Shown: positions 51,301-59,493 of the stretch, piece by piece
Layout: each line of letters opens with the position of its first letter
Position numbering within the stretch: position 1 is the first letter of the stretch
DNA from: Rhodobacter sp. NTK016B
GTDB lineage: Bacteria; Pseudomonadota; Alphaproteobacteria; Rhodobacterales; Rhodobacteraceae
DNA: 64,000 nt
NCBI RefSeq assembly: GCF_017303295.1
Contig: NZ_JAFKOK010000002.1
Coordinates: forward strand, 186,001 to 250,000
Reading direction: 5' to 3'
Notes under the pieces: model-generated
Databases searched by the model: none
What the model was told of the DNA's origin: nothing
Seen by the model: only the letters and a program-made list of their open reading frames with translations
Position numbers and translations under genes: made by a program

Positions 51301-52740
51301 GACCTCGAAGAGCTTCGCGGAATAGCTGTTCTCGGCCGAGGTCCAAGAGACCACGTCCAGCGCTTCCAGCGCGGCGGCTTCCATCGGCAGGGTCAGGACG
51401 TGCCGCCGCATGCGCCGGTGATCGGCGATCAGCGCGCGGGTAACGCGCTGCACCTGCGCGGGATAAGGTACGACGGGCAGCGACAGCGAGGCGGTCAGGC
51501 GGCGATTGCCGTCCTCGGCTTCCCATTCGGCATTCGTGACCAGCTCACTTTCCGCACTTTCCCAATTCTGCGCCGGATCGGGATAGGTGGCCGAGATCGC
51601 GTTGAAGATCTGATCGAGCGGCGGGAAGGGCCGGAAGTCCTCGGCCTCATCCGCGATGATGTCGGCATCCTCGAAGAACAGGACCGGCAGACGCGGTGCG
51701 CCGAGGCGCAGCGACCAGACGCCGCCGGTCTCGCTCACCTGACCGTTGCAACCCTTGAGCAGTTCCTCAATGACCGAGAACGGCTCATCATCGGCCCGGA
51801 CTTCGACACCAGCGCGATAGCGCGGCTCGGTGCCGCCGTCGCCGTCATCGACCGCTTCGTCGGCGCGGTCCATTTCCGCCATCCAGTCGGCGATCGGCAG
51901 ATCCTCGGCCGGGATACTGCCGCCCCAAACATCGCCACCCGGCAGCGCGATCCCGCGCTTGGCGTTATAGGCGAGTACGGCCGCGTTGTTCGACGGCTCA
52001 TAGGTGGACGCATCGCCCCAGCGATGCGGGCCATCGCCCCCAACCGAGCTATCCTTGCGCGGGTCATAGACCGGGGCCGAGGACAGCACGAAGCGGCATT
52101 GCGGCCAGCCCGACCAGACCTTGCGGTCATAGCGGAAGGTGAGGACGGCATAGCAGATCCCTTCACCCACCATGTCCGCCGTCCACGGCCGCACATAAGG
52201 CGCGGGATAGGTCGCGACCAGCATCGGGTCGGCGACAGTTTGCGTGCCGTCGTAATACTTCACCCACGCCCGGCCGTCGTAGTCCCCGCCGATCCGCTGC
52301 CCGTAATCGGGATGCGGATCATCCGGCAGGATCTCGACCGCCTCGCCATTGAGGCTGAGACCGTCGAGCTGGTGACCGGGGACGCCTGCCAGCTCAATCA
52401 CATAGGTCAGAAACGCATTCGGCGTCTTGCCCGGCAGGTCATGCGCCATAGGCGGGCAGACCATCGTCCCGCCCGTGGCGCTGCGCCCGAGCAAGAAGAC
52501 CTCGGGAACCGTGCCACCGCGCAAGGTGGTTTCGGTGCGCAGGCCCGCCGCTTTCGGCGTCGGCTGCAATGCCATCGACAGCGCGGACAGCGCGACCGAT
52601 GACAGCAGGTTGAGCGCGATACCCCCGAGCGCCGACGCGGCGAAGGTCGCGCCCGCCGCCACGCCCGCCGACAGAGCGGCGGGAACAGCAATTCCGGCCC
52701 CGCCGAACGCGCCCAGAAGGAAGCCACCGACATAAGGCAT
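48340..52740 (-). CDS. Phage central tail hub / tail-tip protein (lambda J-type role)
   Basis: The 1,466-residue protein starts MPYVGGFLLGAFGGAGIAVP with a hydrophobic start of about 60 residues, then hub-type sequence: GGTVPEVFLLGRSATGGTMV, LNGEAVEILPDDPHPDYGQR and VLSSAPVYDPRKD. A long helical part follows (about 830-1330) with five tandem 44-residue repeats, and a short beta-rich tip (FAIRSGWTGARVEMD). This matches a tail-hub protein that both caps the tube and carries a coiled-coil stalk. The ATG at 52740 overlaps the preceding peptidase stop by one base (TAATG). The open frame to 53238 runs antisense-like through other genes. Confidence 0.8.
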   Translation of the reverse strand: MPYVGGFLLGAFGGAGIAVPAALSAGVAAGATFAASALGGIALNLLSSVALSALSMALQPTPKAAGLRTETTLRGGTVPEVFLLGRSATGGTMVCPPMAHDLPGKTPNAFLTYVIELAGVPGHQLDGLSLNGEAVEILPDDPHPDYGQRIGGDYDGRAWVKYYDGTQTVADPMLVATYPAPYVRPWTADMVGEGICYAVLTFRYDRKVWSGWPQCRFVLSSAPVYDPRKDSSVGGDGPHRWGDASTYEPSNNAAVLAYNAKRGIALPGGDVWGGSIPAEDLPIADWMAEMDRADEAVDDGDGGTEPRYRAGVEVRADDEPFSVIEELLKGCNGQVSETGGVWSLRLGAPRLPVLFFEDADIIADEAEDFRPFPPLDQIFNAISATYPDPAQNWESAESELVTNAEWEAEDGNRRLTASLSLPVVPYPAQVQRVTRALIADHRRMRRHVLTLPMEAAALEALDVVSWTSAENSYSAKLFEVTEAIRDLRTQLVRVSLREVEPEDYEIPEGIIRPTPPAPGPVRPAAQAVEGWQADPYTITIEGKPRRAGILARWEADGAEDARGVRVAVRRQGDAGDGVEQPLYPVATGGAAITDGILAGVYEVRAQYDADRPTDWTDWTSVAVPAVGFGLDDLAPALVDWLGTMRDWIDDGIPEVRDLAQALADEAQARADAVQAVADELAEEADARSAETQAAAEALRAERDRIRQVAAEVVELAANDHAAREEIRRSVQVQLGDLEASFDEQVLTLADADFALAARLTSVEATSDDLSASINQVDQARIDGDNALASLVAAVAVGTAQQFDHAAIWYFDTTTEGWTGAPVAPTASDGWLRPGLGSSAVSPSGLGVEAAMYAQVRARIRAIGAPVWAGHLWWAGAGQGWDAARRVTLDEPAFSSEGVAEITFTPGWSGAIDAMRLDLGDGTDAANYYELDWIAIGRPSPGASSAELLTEQQARISADSALASSIVALEAELTAADGQITGNANAINALDARVGETEAGLEAAATSIEALEASVNDDATGLDALASAVDSIAAEVGLLSDGSQYSYAAAIRDLQSSLRGVALEGLNAAARDEIERRRVRDYVASATQALNTRVDATDGQVTIIAEAITKLGAQVLDAEGAVLANAGALDALTVEVVDQGNALNAAVTALTALEASVGGLENDLAAKASASALNSLGARVTTAEGEIDAVSSAVTGLEADIEDLESGLATKASASAVSTLTARVTATEDEVESLSSAVTSLESSLDALEGDVATRASASALNALTARVTTAEGQITANANAITQINADLSELDDELATRASAWALNALSLEVSEIDGELSALASSVTALESSVDAATAGANFKMETLAGPGGYARIAMSARYADGYGFKEAGLFIDVSSDWNTPSRIGVFADQFVIATGSGVRTPFIVDGGNVYVTGEAIRLTGATTVDGTFAIRSGWTGARVEMDTSGMRVFDENGIARVRIGDLS
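48739..49398 (-). repeat. Five tandem 132-bp repeats encoding 44-residue coiled-coil units
   Basis: The encoded protein contains five successive 44-residue units, with starts such as LENDLAAKASASALNSLGAR, LESGLATKASASAVSTLTAR and LEGDVATRASASALNALTAR. Boundaries are exact: five times 132 bases from 49398 to 48739. Forty-four is four hendecads, so the units fit an 11-residue coiled-coil period. The first unit (LDAEGAVLANAGALDALTVE) and the fifth are more diverged. Repeat number could vary between related phages. Confidence 0.85.
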
Positions 52741-53150
52741 TAGCGCACCTCCAAGACGGTGACGGCCTGTGCCAACGGCACAAGCGCCAGCCGATCCGGC
52801 GTCAGCACATAGACCGCCGCGCCCTGCACCACGCCGAGCGCGGGGCCGGTCTCGGTCGGGATGACAGCGAGATCGCCGGGCCGGGCACGTTCCCCATCCG
52901 CCCGCGTACGCAGATGCGCCGCCGCGAGGGCGACATGGTCGTGGTATCCGTCCTTGCGCAGAATGCGGATCCCGCCGCGCTCGGTCGTGTAGCGGCCGCG
53001 ATAGGGCGCGGCGAGATCCACGCCCGTCATCGCCGCCAGCGCGCCCGAGGCGAACAGCGCGCAATCGTGCTGCCCCGGCACAAACCTCTCCCGCCCGGCG
53101 GCTGCGAGATACGCAACCAGCCGGTTTTGCCAGCCCGGTGTTTTGTGCAT
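52740..53150 (-). CDS. Phage tail-associated cysteine peptidase-like protein (NlpC/P60-like, DUF6950-type)
   Basis: The 136-residue protein begins MHKTPGWQNRLVAYLAAAGR, with FVPGQHDCALFASGALAAMT (Cys in HDCALF as likely nucleophile), and a histidine in DHVALAAAHL. It lies directly before the tail hub, where GTA and siphoviruses encode an NlpC/P60-type cell-wall peptidase. It may cut peptidoglycan during DNA entry. Confidence 0.7.
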   Translation of the reverse strand: MHKTPGWQNRLVAYLAAAGRERFVPGQHDCALFASGALAAMTGVDLAAPYRGRYTTERGGIRILRKDGYHDHVALAAAHLRTRADGERARPGDLAVIPTETGPALGVVQGAAVYVLTPDRLALVPLAQAVTVLEVR

Positions 53151-53822
53151 TTACCTGTCCTGCCAGCCCGTGTTCGGACCATCGACGGGCGGGCGCGGCC
53201 TGCCGCCGCCCGCATCCGTGGCCGATCTCTCGCCCCACCAGACATTGATGCCGACGAGGCTGTTGTAGCGCCGGAACCGATCGGCCCCGCCGCTGCGCGC
53301 TTTGAGCGCTTCATCGCTGCGCTTGAGGGTCAGCCCTTGCGTGAGCCGCCATGCGTCCGAGACCACCTTGAGCGTCGCGGCACTCTCCTGCCCGTCGGGC
53401 GGTGTGGGAATGTCCAGCTCCATCAGCGTCCCGCGCACGACGCGCACCGGCTCAGCCAAGGGCAGATGCGTCAGCGGGTCGTGGTGCCACTCATGGACCT
53501 CGACCGGCGCGAGGCGGGCGTCATAGGCGCGCACGGCCTCGGCGATCTGCGCATCCAGAGGCGAAACAGACAGGGACCAAACCCGCTTCTGGGCGGCGGA
53601 CACCGACGCCACTGGCTCGAAGCCCAGCAAGGCGCCCACGCCGTAATACGTGCGCAGCTCGCCCTCGACCTCGATCTCTTGATGATCGGCCCCGGACCAG
53701 AAGCCCAGCGAGTGCGGCGCGCCCGTCACCCGGTCGCGCGCCGTGATCCAGACCAGCACCTGCACATCGGCATGACCGCCCGCCGCGTAATGCGCGGCGA
53801 CGACTGATGGAAGGAAACGCAT
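53151..53822 (-). CDS. Phage tail protein upstream of the peptidase
   Basis: The 223-residue protein starts MRFLPSVVAAHYAAGGHADV and contains WSGADHQEIEVEGELRTYYG and EVHEWHHDPLTHLPLAEPVR. In Rhodobacterales phages and GTAs a tail protein of about this size (DUF2163-type) sits between the distal tail protein and the peptidase, so the position fits. A sequence match to a named family is not certain. Confidence 0.6.
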   Translation of the reverse strand: MRFLPSVVAAHYAAGGHADVQVLVWITARDRVTGAPHSLGFWSGADHQEIEVEGELRTYYGVGALLGFEPVASVSAAQKRVWSLSVSPLDAQIAEAVRAYDARLAPVEVHEWHHDPLTHLPLAEPVRVVRGTLMELDIPTPPDGQESAATLKVVSDAWRLTQGLTLKRSDEALKARSGGADRFRRYNSLVGINVWWGERSATDAGGGRPRPPVDGPNTGWQDR

Positions 53823-53925
53823 TATATCTCCTTTAGAGGCTTGGAAAAGCGCCTGCGTGCTTCACATAATCATGTGGGCGGCACTCAGATAGATTTGAGC
53901 CACCAACATCTAGGAGACTGTTTTC

Positions 53926-54144
53926 ATGGTTGAAAAGCTCACGACGCCTTCACCCAAAGAGTTGAGAGACGCCCTGATTTCTGTGTTGACGCTGCAAGAA
54001 ATGACCCTGTCATTGCTCTTGAGGAAAGGCGTCTTCCATCAAGCAGATATCGACTTCATGGAAAGCGTTTTGGGAGCATCGCCAGAGCTTGCATACGCCC
54101 TTGACGTTGTCGAGCAAGCAAAGAACTCAATTCCCGAAGCGTAG
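53926..54144 (+). CDS. Small plus-strand protein of unknown function (accessory gene in the prophage)
   Basis: The 72-residue product (MVEKLTTPSPKELRDALISV) is encoded on the opposite strand to the tail operon. A TAGGAG ribosome site stands before the ATG. Its base composition is less GC-rich than the neighbouring tail genes. Accessory genes that insert into phage late operons with their own signals are called morons. Function unknown. Confidence 0.6.
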   Translation: MVEKLTTPSPKELRDALISVLTLQEMTLSLLLRKGVFHQADIDFMESVLGASPELAYALDVVEQAKNSIPEA

Positions 54145-54202
54145 CTTCGAGAGATTTCGCTTCGACCCAAACCAGCACTCAATGCTTGTGGTCAATGCGG
54201 CA

Positions 54203-54493
54203 TCAATTGTTTGCCGCAGCAGGCTCGGCGGCTTGGCCTTCCGACGGCTGACCGAGGGCCGCGCGCATCGCGTCGAGACTGGCGCGTGCCAGCATCCCGA
54301 CCAGATCGGGCGTCAGCACCGCCTCGACCCGCGCGCCGCCCGTGGCAACGACCATGCGGACGATGCCGGTTTTGGGGTCGCCGTGAAACGTCGCCGCACC
54401 TTCAAGCATCGCCTTGTCGAGATCGGCGGGGGCGGTGTCACCGGGGAACAAAGGCGCAAACGAGCGCCGCGCCGTGGGGGCGTGGTTGATCAT
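54203..54493 (-). CDS. Small prophage protein of unknown function
   Basis: The 96-residue product begins MINHAPTARRSFAPLFPGDT and has DLVGMLARASLDAMRAALGQ helices. GC-rich codon use matches the phage tail genes, unlike the flanking accessory genes. Position among tail genes does not give a role. Confidence 0.5.
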   Translation of the reverse strand: MINHAPTARRSFAPLFPGDTAPADLDKAMLEGAATFHGDPKTGIVRMVVATGGARVEAVLTPDLVGMLARASLDAMRAALGQPSEGQAAEPAAANN

Positions 54494-54800
54494 GGGGAAG
54501 TCCTTTCTTGGGGGATGATACCGGGTCAGACCAGCGAAGGAAGGAGGCAAACGGGAAGCCCGAGGGCCCAAAGGGCTACAATTCGGATCAAAATAGAAAA
54601 GACAGCCGACGCTTACGCCGAGCGTTCTTTCCTCGCCCTAGGGAGGTCAAGCAATACTAGCGCCGAGGACCTACTCGGCTTTCGTCAAGGGCACGGGACG
54701 ATCTCGCCGCAATCCTCAATGTTGTTGCTCTTACGCCCAAGCCAATTCGAGCCATAAGCCATGAACAACCAAGAGACGGCAGAAGCGCTCCCGCGCCCAA

Positions 54801-55613
54801 TCAAAAGTCGAGAGCTCGAAAAGCAGCAACATCATATAATGCAGACTTCCTAACGGGGGTCTCAATCGAAAGTTTCGCATTGGTCTCTTTAATCATCCGC
54901 TCGAACCAAGGGGGTGCATCAGGGCCAATCAGAATCTCTTCAACACAAGCATTTACATCAAACGGAATAGTCAGACCGAAATCTGTCAACTCATGTGCCG
55001 CACTAAAAGCCTCATCAGAATCAAAGCCATAAAACTCATTAGGAAACTTATTAATTACTGCCCGAATTTCTTTTTCGTGCTCAAATGACTTTCTTTTATG
55101 CATCGCGGGATTGAAAACATTCTTCAAGTCGAAAAACTGCTTATCGAAGTCTATGTAATTCACCATGCCAAGATACGCGTAATCTGGCAGGCAATCTCTG
55201 AATCTCTGATATGACGTCTTGAACGCGATCGCAGAGCCATCACGGCCAAACAAATCCCACATAGCAGCTGACTCAGCTGAGTTCATATGCCAGCAACTAA
55301 TATAATTCTCCCGCCTAACATTGCGGAGATAATCTAAAAAATGCCCTTCCAAAGCTCTTGCACCAGGATTAGGCCGAATGTTCGGATTTTCTTTGAGCTG
55401 CTTTGCCTCCGATTCTCTGAACTGCATGGCTATTCCATAGCGGGAAAGTCTCGGAATCTCGCCCTCGAACGTATCCCTGAACTTGTCTTGACGACTAAAA
55501 AAAAGCCGCCCCCGCGCCGCAATATCTAGATATCGTGGAAGGTCCATGAATCTCCACACAAGTGTCGGCTCTACTGGCTGCGGGAAGCTAGGATGATTCG
55601 TTTGCGCGGGCAT
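54801..55613 (-). CDS. DUF2971-like protein, AT-rich accessory gene in the prophage
   Basis: The 270-residue protein has PTLVWRFMDLPRYLDIAARG, FFSRQDKFRDTFEGEIPR, NYISCWHMNSAESAAMWDLF and KRKSFEHEKEIRAVI, the layout of DUF2971 proteins. Its GC content is strikingly lower than the surrounding tail genes, so it was acquired separately. It lies between the distal tail gene and small genes, interrupting the operon. DUF2971 has no established reaction; occurrence in prophages makes phage exclusion or host modification plausible. Confidence 0.75.
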   Translation of the reverse strand: MPAQTNHPSFPQPVEPTLVWRFMDLPRYLDIAARGRLFFSRQDKFRDTFEGEIPRLSRYGIAMQFRESEAKQLKENPNIRPNPGARALEGHFLDYLRNVRRENYISCWHMNSAESAAMWDLFGRDGSAIAFKTSYQRFRDCLPDYAYLGMVNYIDFDKQFFDLKNVFNPAMHKRKSFEHEKEIRAVINKFPNEFYGFDSDEAFSAAHELTDFGLTIPFDVNACVEEILIGPDAPPWFERMIKETNAKLSIETPVRKSALYDVAAFRALDF

Positions 55614-55775
55614 GCCAGCACCTTTTTTATTGACATAACACTACAACCTTAAAGCCAACAATAAACGGAGATCCGCCAATTCCAAGTTATATCTTCTGAA
55701 GCACCCACATCGTCGTCAGCTTCATCATGCGGCAACAAACTCGTGCATAGCATAATACATATGATGGAACTGCCT

Positions 55776-56426
55776 TCACCCCAGCGTTTGCACAAAGTCG
55801 AGCAACAGGGCCGACGTCGTCAGGATCTCGGAAATCGGCGCCATCGGCGGCGCCAACACGGCTTTCATGTACGGTCGCACAAGGGTTACCGGCGCGGCCG
55901 CTGCGGCGCCCGGTCGGATCGGGGGCGTGACTTCGACCATCGGCGTCAGACCCGACGCATTCGCCGCCGCGCCCGCGACCACGCGGTGCAGGCCGTAGCG
56001 CACCGGGTTTGAGCCATAGGCGAAGGACAGGAAGTCACCCGCTGAAATCACATAGGCGGGTGGCAGGCCCGCGATCCGCAACTCGCGCCCGCCATCTGCG
56101 ACACTCTCAATTCCGGGCGTTGCCCCGCCCAGACCGGCCCCCGTCGGGTCAAGGCGCGGCGCGAAAAGCGGACGCGGATGGACGAAGAAAGAGCGGCCCG
56201 GCTCGCACAGGACAGAAATCAGCGCCTCGATTCGCGCGGCCTCGGCATGACGCTGCACGGGCAGTGTGATCTGCCCTTGCCAGAGCCGTTCCGAGACCCG
56301 CGCCGTCTTGATCGCGCCGCCGCGCGTGCGACTTATCGCCAGCGAGGCGGGCAAGTGAAACGTGCTGGTGCGCACGGGAAGCCCGCCGAAGAACGCATCC
56401 AGCCCGAGGGGGAAGGAAAGGGCCAT
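55776..56426 (-). CDS. Phage distal tail protein-like (tail tip, Dit-type)
   Basis: The 216-residue beta-rich protein (MALSFPLGLDAFFGGLPVRT, then RTSTFHLPASLAISRTRGG and WQGQITLPVQRHAEAARIEA) lies in the position of Dit/DUF2460-type distal tail proteins, following the tape measure in transcription order. It links the tube to the hub. Assignment is mainly by position and general pattern. Confidence 0.65.
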   Translation of the reverse strand: MALSFPLGLDAFFGGLPVRTSTFHLPASLAISRTRGGAIKTARVSERLWQGQITLPVQRHAEAARIEALISVLCEPGRSFFVHPRPLFAPRLDPTGAGLGGATPGIESVADGGRELRIAGLPPAYVISAGDFLSFAYGSNPVRYGLHRVVAGAAANASGLTPMVEVTPPIRPGAAAAAPVTLVRPYMKAVLAPPMAPISEILTTSALLLDFVQTLG

Positions 56427-56486
56427 CTACTTCACCCCCGAATTGAAACGTTGAAAAATCACTCGCGCCGCTGCCAAGATCGTCCG

Positions 56487-56924
56487 ATGAAGCATAGAGC
56501 GCGCATTCGGTTCATGGACGACGGCGGCATCACTTATGCCCGCCCCTCCAAGTCCGCTTACATCCCGGTCGTCGATCTCATTGTCTCGTCGAAAGACGGA
56601 ACCCTGCGGGAACTCGCGCTGATCGATACCGGTGCGCGGCACAATTTCATCGAGATTACCCTGGCTGAACGCCTCGGACTCCCCGTCACAGGGGGGCCAT
56701 TCGACGTCTCTGCTGTGGGGACTAGCTTTCCGGCCTACGCTCGCCACCTGAAAGCCACCTTTGGCGGCACTAAGCTCGCAATCGAGAGCGGTTTCCTCGC
56801 TGTCGACATGATAAACTCTGGTCGCAAATACAGCTTCATACTCGGGATCGCCGGGATAGAAAATTTTCGTCTCACCCTCAATTTCAAGCGTCATAAATAC
56901 TTCCTCGACACCGGCGCCACATAA
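56487..56924 (+). CDS. Retropepsin-like aspartic protease family protein
   Basis: The 145-residue plus-strand product carries the aspartic-protease motif ALIDTGARHNFIEITLAERL (DTG with hydrophobic flanks) and a C-terminal ILGIAGIENFRLTLNFKR, matching the ILGxDxL block of retropepsin-like single-domain enzymes, which act as dimers. It lies between distal tail and tape measure genes on the opposite strand. An antisense frame fills exactly the same interval (56427-56939) between its neighbours, but its amino-acid pattern looks like a shadow. ATG 56487 has a weak ribosome site. Confidence 0.65.
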   Translation: MKHRARIRFMDDGGITYARPSKSAYIPVVDLIVSSKDGTLRELALIDTGARHNFIEITLAERLGLPVTGGPFDVSAVGTSFPAYARHLKATFGGTKLAIESGFLAVDMINSGRKYSFILGIAGIENFRLTLNFKRHKYFLDTGAT

Positions 56925-56938
56925 GGGACAACAGGCCA

Positions 56939-59137
56939 TCAGCGCTGCCTCGGGTTGCGGTTGATCTCGCGCACGCGACCGGGAAGCGCGTTGTTCATTT
57001 GCTGGAACCCCTGCGCCATCATCGCCCCCGCCTCGGACAAGACACTGGCTTTGAAGCCGCCCGTGGTTTCATCGAACCCGATCGACACATGAAGCCGGCC
57101 ACCGGCCCCACCACGCGCCGCCTCGCGAGCAAGGCGGGCCGTTTCCAGAGCGGGCGTCACCTGCGCGCCCGTGGGCAGGTTGATCAGCTCGGGGCCTTCC
57201 TCGCCCACCAGCGACAGACCGCCGCGCCAGCTTTCCGTCCCGCGCGCGTTCTTTCCGAGACCGATGCCAAGCACCTGCAACAGACTGCCGAAGATACCGC
57301 CGCTGGACGCCAGCCCCTGAAACGCGCGCATGGCCTGCATCCGCGCCAGCTCCATGATCAGCCGCGCGATCGCCGCGCGGCCCGCGTCCGCCCCATCCAT
57401 TGCCGCCATAAAGACGTCGGTGAGCGCAGACGCCCCGCGCTGACCCGCCTCGTGCTGGCGCTCCAATGCCTCGGTCAAATCCTCGACCCGCTGACCGGCA
57501 GAGACATAGGCTTGCGCCATGCCGTCGATTTCGGCGCGCAGCTCGGGCGTGATCTCGCGACCCTCGGCCTGTGCCTCGGCCAGCATTTCGGCGCGGACAG
57601 CGGCGTATTCGGCCGCGTCGCCATAGTCCTGCCCCGAGGCGGCAACCTCGGCCAGCGCCACAGCCTCGGCCTGCAATGCCTCGGTGCGCGCGCGAATGTC
57701 GGCAACGGCCCCGGCGTAGCCCGAGGGCGAGGCACTTCCACCGCCGCCCGATCCGGTACTCGACAGCGAGTCATAGGCGGAATGGCCCTCGTTCGGCGCG
57801 GGGGGCGGCGCGCTGGCGCGACGGCCGCCCAGATAGTCCTGCGGCATCAAGGGAGTGTCCTGGTCGAAAAGCGGAACCCCCTGATCCATGCCCGGCGCGC
57901 GACCGCCCGGCATTGCCTCGCGAGCCTCGGCTGCTCGCTCGCCGAGCCGGGTCACGGCTTCCGTTAGCGTGTTGATGCGCCCGATCAGCCCCGACAGGCT
58001 GACACCATCCATGTCTTCGAATTGATCGGCGATTGCCTTGATACGATTAGCGAGGCGCTCGGCCTCATCGCTGTATTCACCGGCGGAGATCGTACCAGCC
58101 GCGAATCTCTCTTGTAGCGTGTCCGCCTCGGTGATCAGATCGCGCAAGACCTGTTCCGCGCCGATCTCATTGGCATTGCGCAAAGCTCGCGCAAAATACT
58201 CAAGCTCGGGGCGGGCGTCGGCGACCGCATTCCTGACCGCTGCAAAGGCCATGGCAGCGTCGCCGACTCCCTCACTTGCTTCCTCGGCGAATTCTTCAAC
58301 ATCCGCCGTCAAGCGTTCGACCCAGTCATCGCCGAGAATCGAACGGGCGTTCTCGATCGAACCGAACATACGCTCAAGCGCGTCAGTTGTCGTTTCGAAG
58401 CCGCCCATGAACACATTGACGGCCATCGTTTGCACGAAACCGCCCGCGCGGTCTGCCAACTCGCTGAACTTGCGTTCAAGGATCGTGGCGCGGGTGATCG
58501 CCTCGTTTTCCAAGACGTTGCCAAACTCATGGGCCTCCGAAATCAGCTCTCGGATCCCGTCGCCACCCATGTTGATCAATTGGACGAAGCGCTCGCCCGC
58601 CGCCCCACCGAAAAGCTCATCCGCAACCCGGATGCGGCCCGCCGTATCCAGCCCCTGCATCCGCTCGGTGATTTCCAGCAGCAGCTCGGACGGGTCTTCG
58701 AGACGCCGCGCGACGTCCCCAGCATCGAAGCCCAGACGGCGCAAAGCATCGGCAGCCGATCCGCCGCCTGTGACCGCGAATTCGTCGGCGCGCAGGTTCA
58801 ATTCCTTGAACGCCTCAGTCATCAGCTCGACAGGGATGCGATTGGCTTCGAACACATGCGCCCATTCCTGCCAGCTCTCGGCGTCAACACCAGCCATAGC
58901 GGCCTGATCCCCGATTGCGGCCACGTCACGCAGGAAGTTGCGCACGGCAACGCCTGCGCCGACGGCTGCCGTTCCGATGGCCGTCACTCCCAGCGCCGTG
59001 CTGGTCAGCCGCCGCATCGACGCGGCGACCCTCGGCCCGAAGCCGTCGGCTTGCTGTTGCGCGCCGCGCAGGCCCCGGCTGAAATCCGCCGTGTCCAACC
59101 CCAGCCGGGCCTGCAACCGCCCCATAAATCCGGTCAT
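56939..59137 (-). CDS. Phage tail tape measure protein
   Basis: The 732-residue protein has a helical N terminus (MGRLQARLGLDTADFSRGLR), hydrophobic segments (LTSTALGVTAIGTAAVGAGV and LQVLGIGLGKN), long alpha-helical stretches and the C-terminal GGLSLVGEEGPELINLPTGA, a common end motif of tape measures. Its position after the tail chaperones confirms it. It sets tail length; 732 residues predict a rather short tail of about 100 nm (about 1.5 A per residue). Confidence 0.9.
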   Translation of the reverse strand: MTGFMGRLQARLGLDTADFSRGLRGAQQQADGFGPRVAASMRRLTSTALGVTAIGTAAVGAGVAVRNFLRDVAAIGDQAAMAGVDAESWQEWAHVFEANRIPVELMTEAFKELNLRADEFAVTGGGSAADALRRLGFDAGDVARRLEDPSELLLEITERMQGLDTAGRIRVADELFGGAAGERFVQLINMGGDGIRELISEAHEFGNVLENEAITRATILERKFSELADRAGGFVQTMAVNVFMGGFETTTDALERMFGSIENARSILGDDWVERLTADVEEFAEEASEGVGDAAMAFAAVRNAVADARPELEYFARALRNANEIGAEQVLRDLITEADTLQERFAAGTISAGEYSDEAERLANRIKAIADQFEDMDGVSLSGLIGRINTLTEAVTRLGERAAEAREAMPGGRAPGMDQGVPLFDQDTPLMPQDYLGGRRASAPPPAPNEGHSAYDSLSSTGSGGGGSASPSGYAGAVADIRARTEALQAEAVALAEVAASGQDYGDAAEYAAVRAEMLAEAQAEGREITPELRAEIDGMAQAYVSAGQRVEDLTEALERQHEAGQRGASALTDVFMAAMDGADAGRAAIARLIMELARMQAMRAFQGLASSGGIFGSLLQVLGIGLGKNARGTESWRGGLSLVGEEGPELINLPTGAQVTPALETARLAREAARGGAGGRLHVSIGFDETTGGFKASVLSEAGAMMAQGFQQMNNALPGRVREINRNPRQR

Positions 59138-59493
59138 GCTTCCCCTCTCAGTCTTGCGCGGTAATCGTCCATCGAGATCACGGCCATCGAGCGGGCCATG
59201 CTTTCCAGCGCGTGGCGCTGCGCTTCGGGCGGTAGTGGCGGCTTCGGTCGATCATCCAGCCCGGCGAGGAAATCGCGCAGGCCCTCGTGATCAAGGTTTT
59301 CGCCGATCCATGCGGCGAGCGTCGCATCATACAGCGCCGCGCTGCGCCGCCGCGCAGCCCCCTTGAACACCCGCTGCAAGGAACGCGGTGTCTGTGACCA
59401 GAACGCCCCCGGATCGAACCCCGCCGCGATCCAATCCACGGCAAGGCTCTCGGCCCAATCTTTCAGGCTTCCGGGGGCGTCGGCTTTCCCGGC
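59134..59493 (-). CDS. Tail assembly chaperone GT extension, reached by -1 frameshift
   Basis: The frame is open from 59493, just after two TGA codons, to a stop at 59134. It carries DWIAAGFDPGAFWSQTPRSL and RALIDYDA-type helices (SMAVISMDDYRARLRGEA). A GTG at 59439 could start it alone, but it joins the G-like frame directly by a -1 shift at GGGAAAG (59484-59490). In lambda, G and GT chaperones are made this way and help build the tail around the tape measure. I expect a fusion of about 230 residues. Confidence 0.75.
   Translation of the reverse strand, partial: AGKADAPGSLKDWAESLAVDWIAAGFDPGAFWSQTPRSLQRVFKGAARRRSAALYDATLAAWIGENLDHEGLRDFLAGLDDRPKPPLPPEAQRHALESMARSMAVISMDDYRARLRGEA

Noticed and set aside
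49888-52602. Plus-strand open frame of 904 codons across the tail-hub gene
   Set aside because: Antisense to the tail hub, Arg/Gly/His-rich, no protein-like pattern.
56427-56939. Minus-strand 170-codon frame filling the gap between tape measure and distal tail genes
   Set aside because: Not listed as a gene because its sequence looks like a shadow of the retropepsin-like gene; kept as an open question in the findings.
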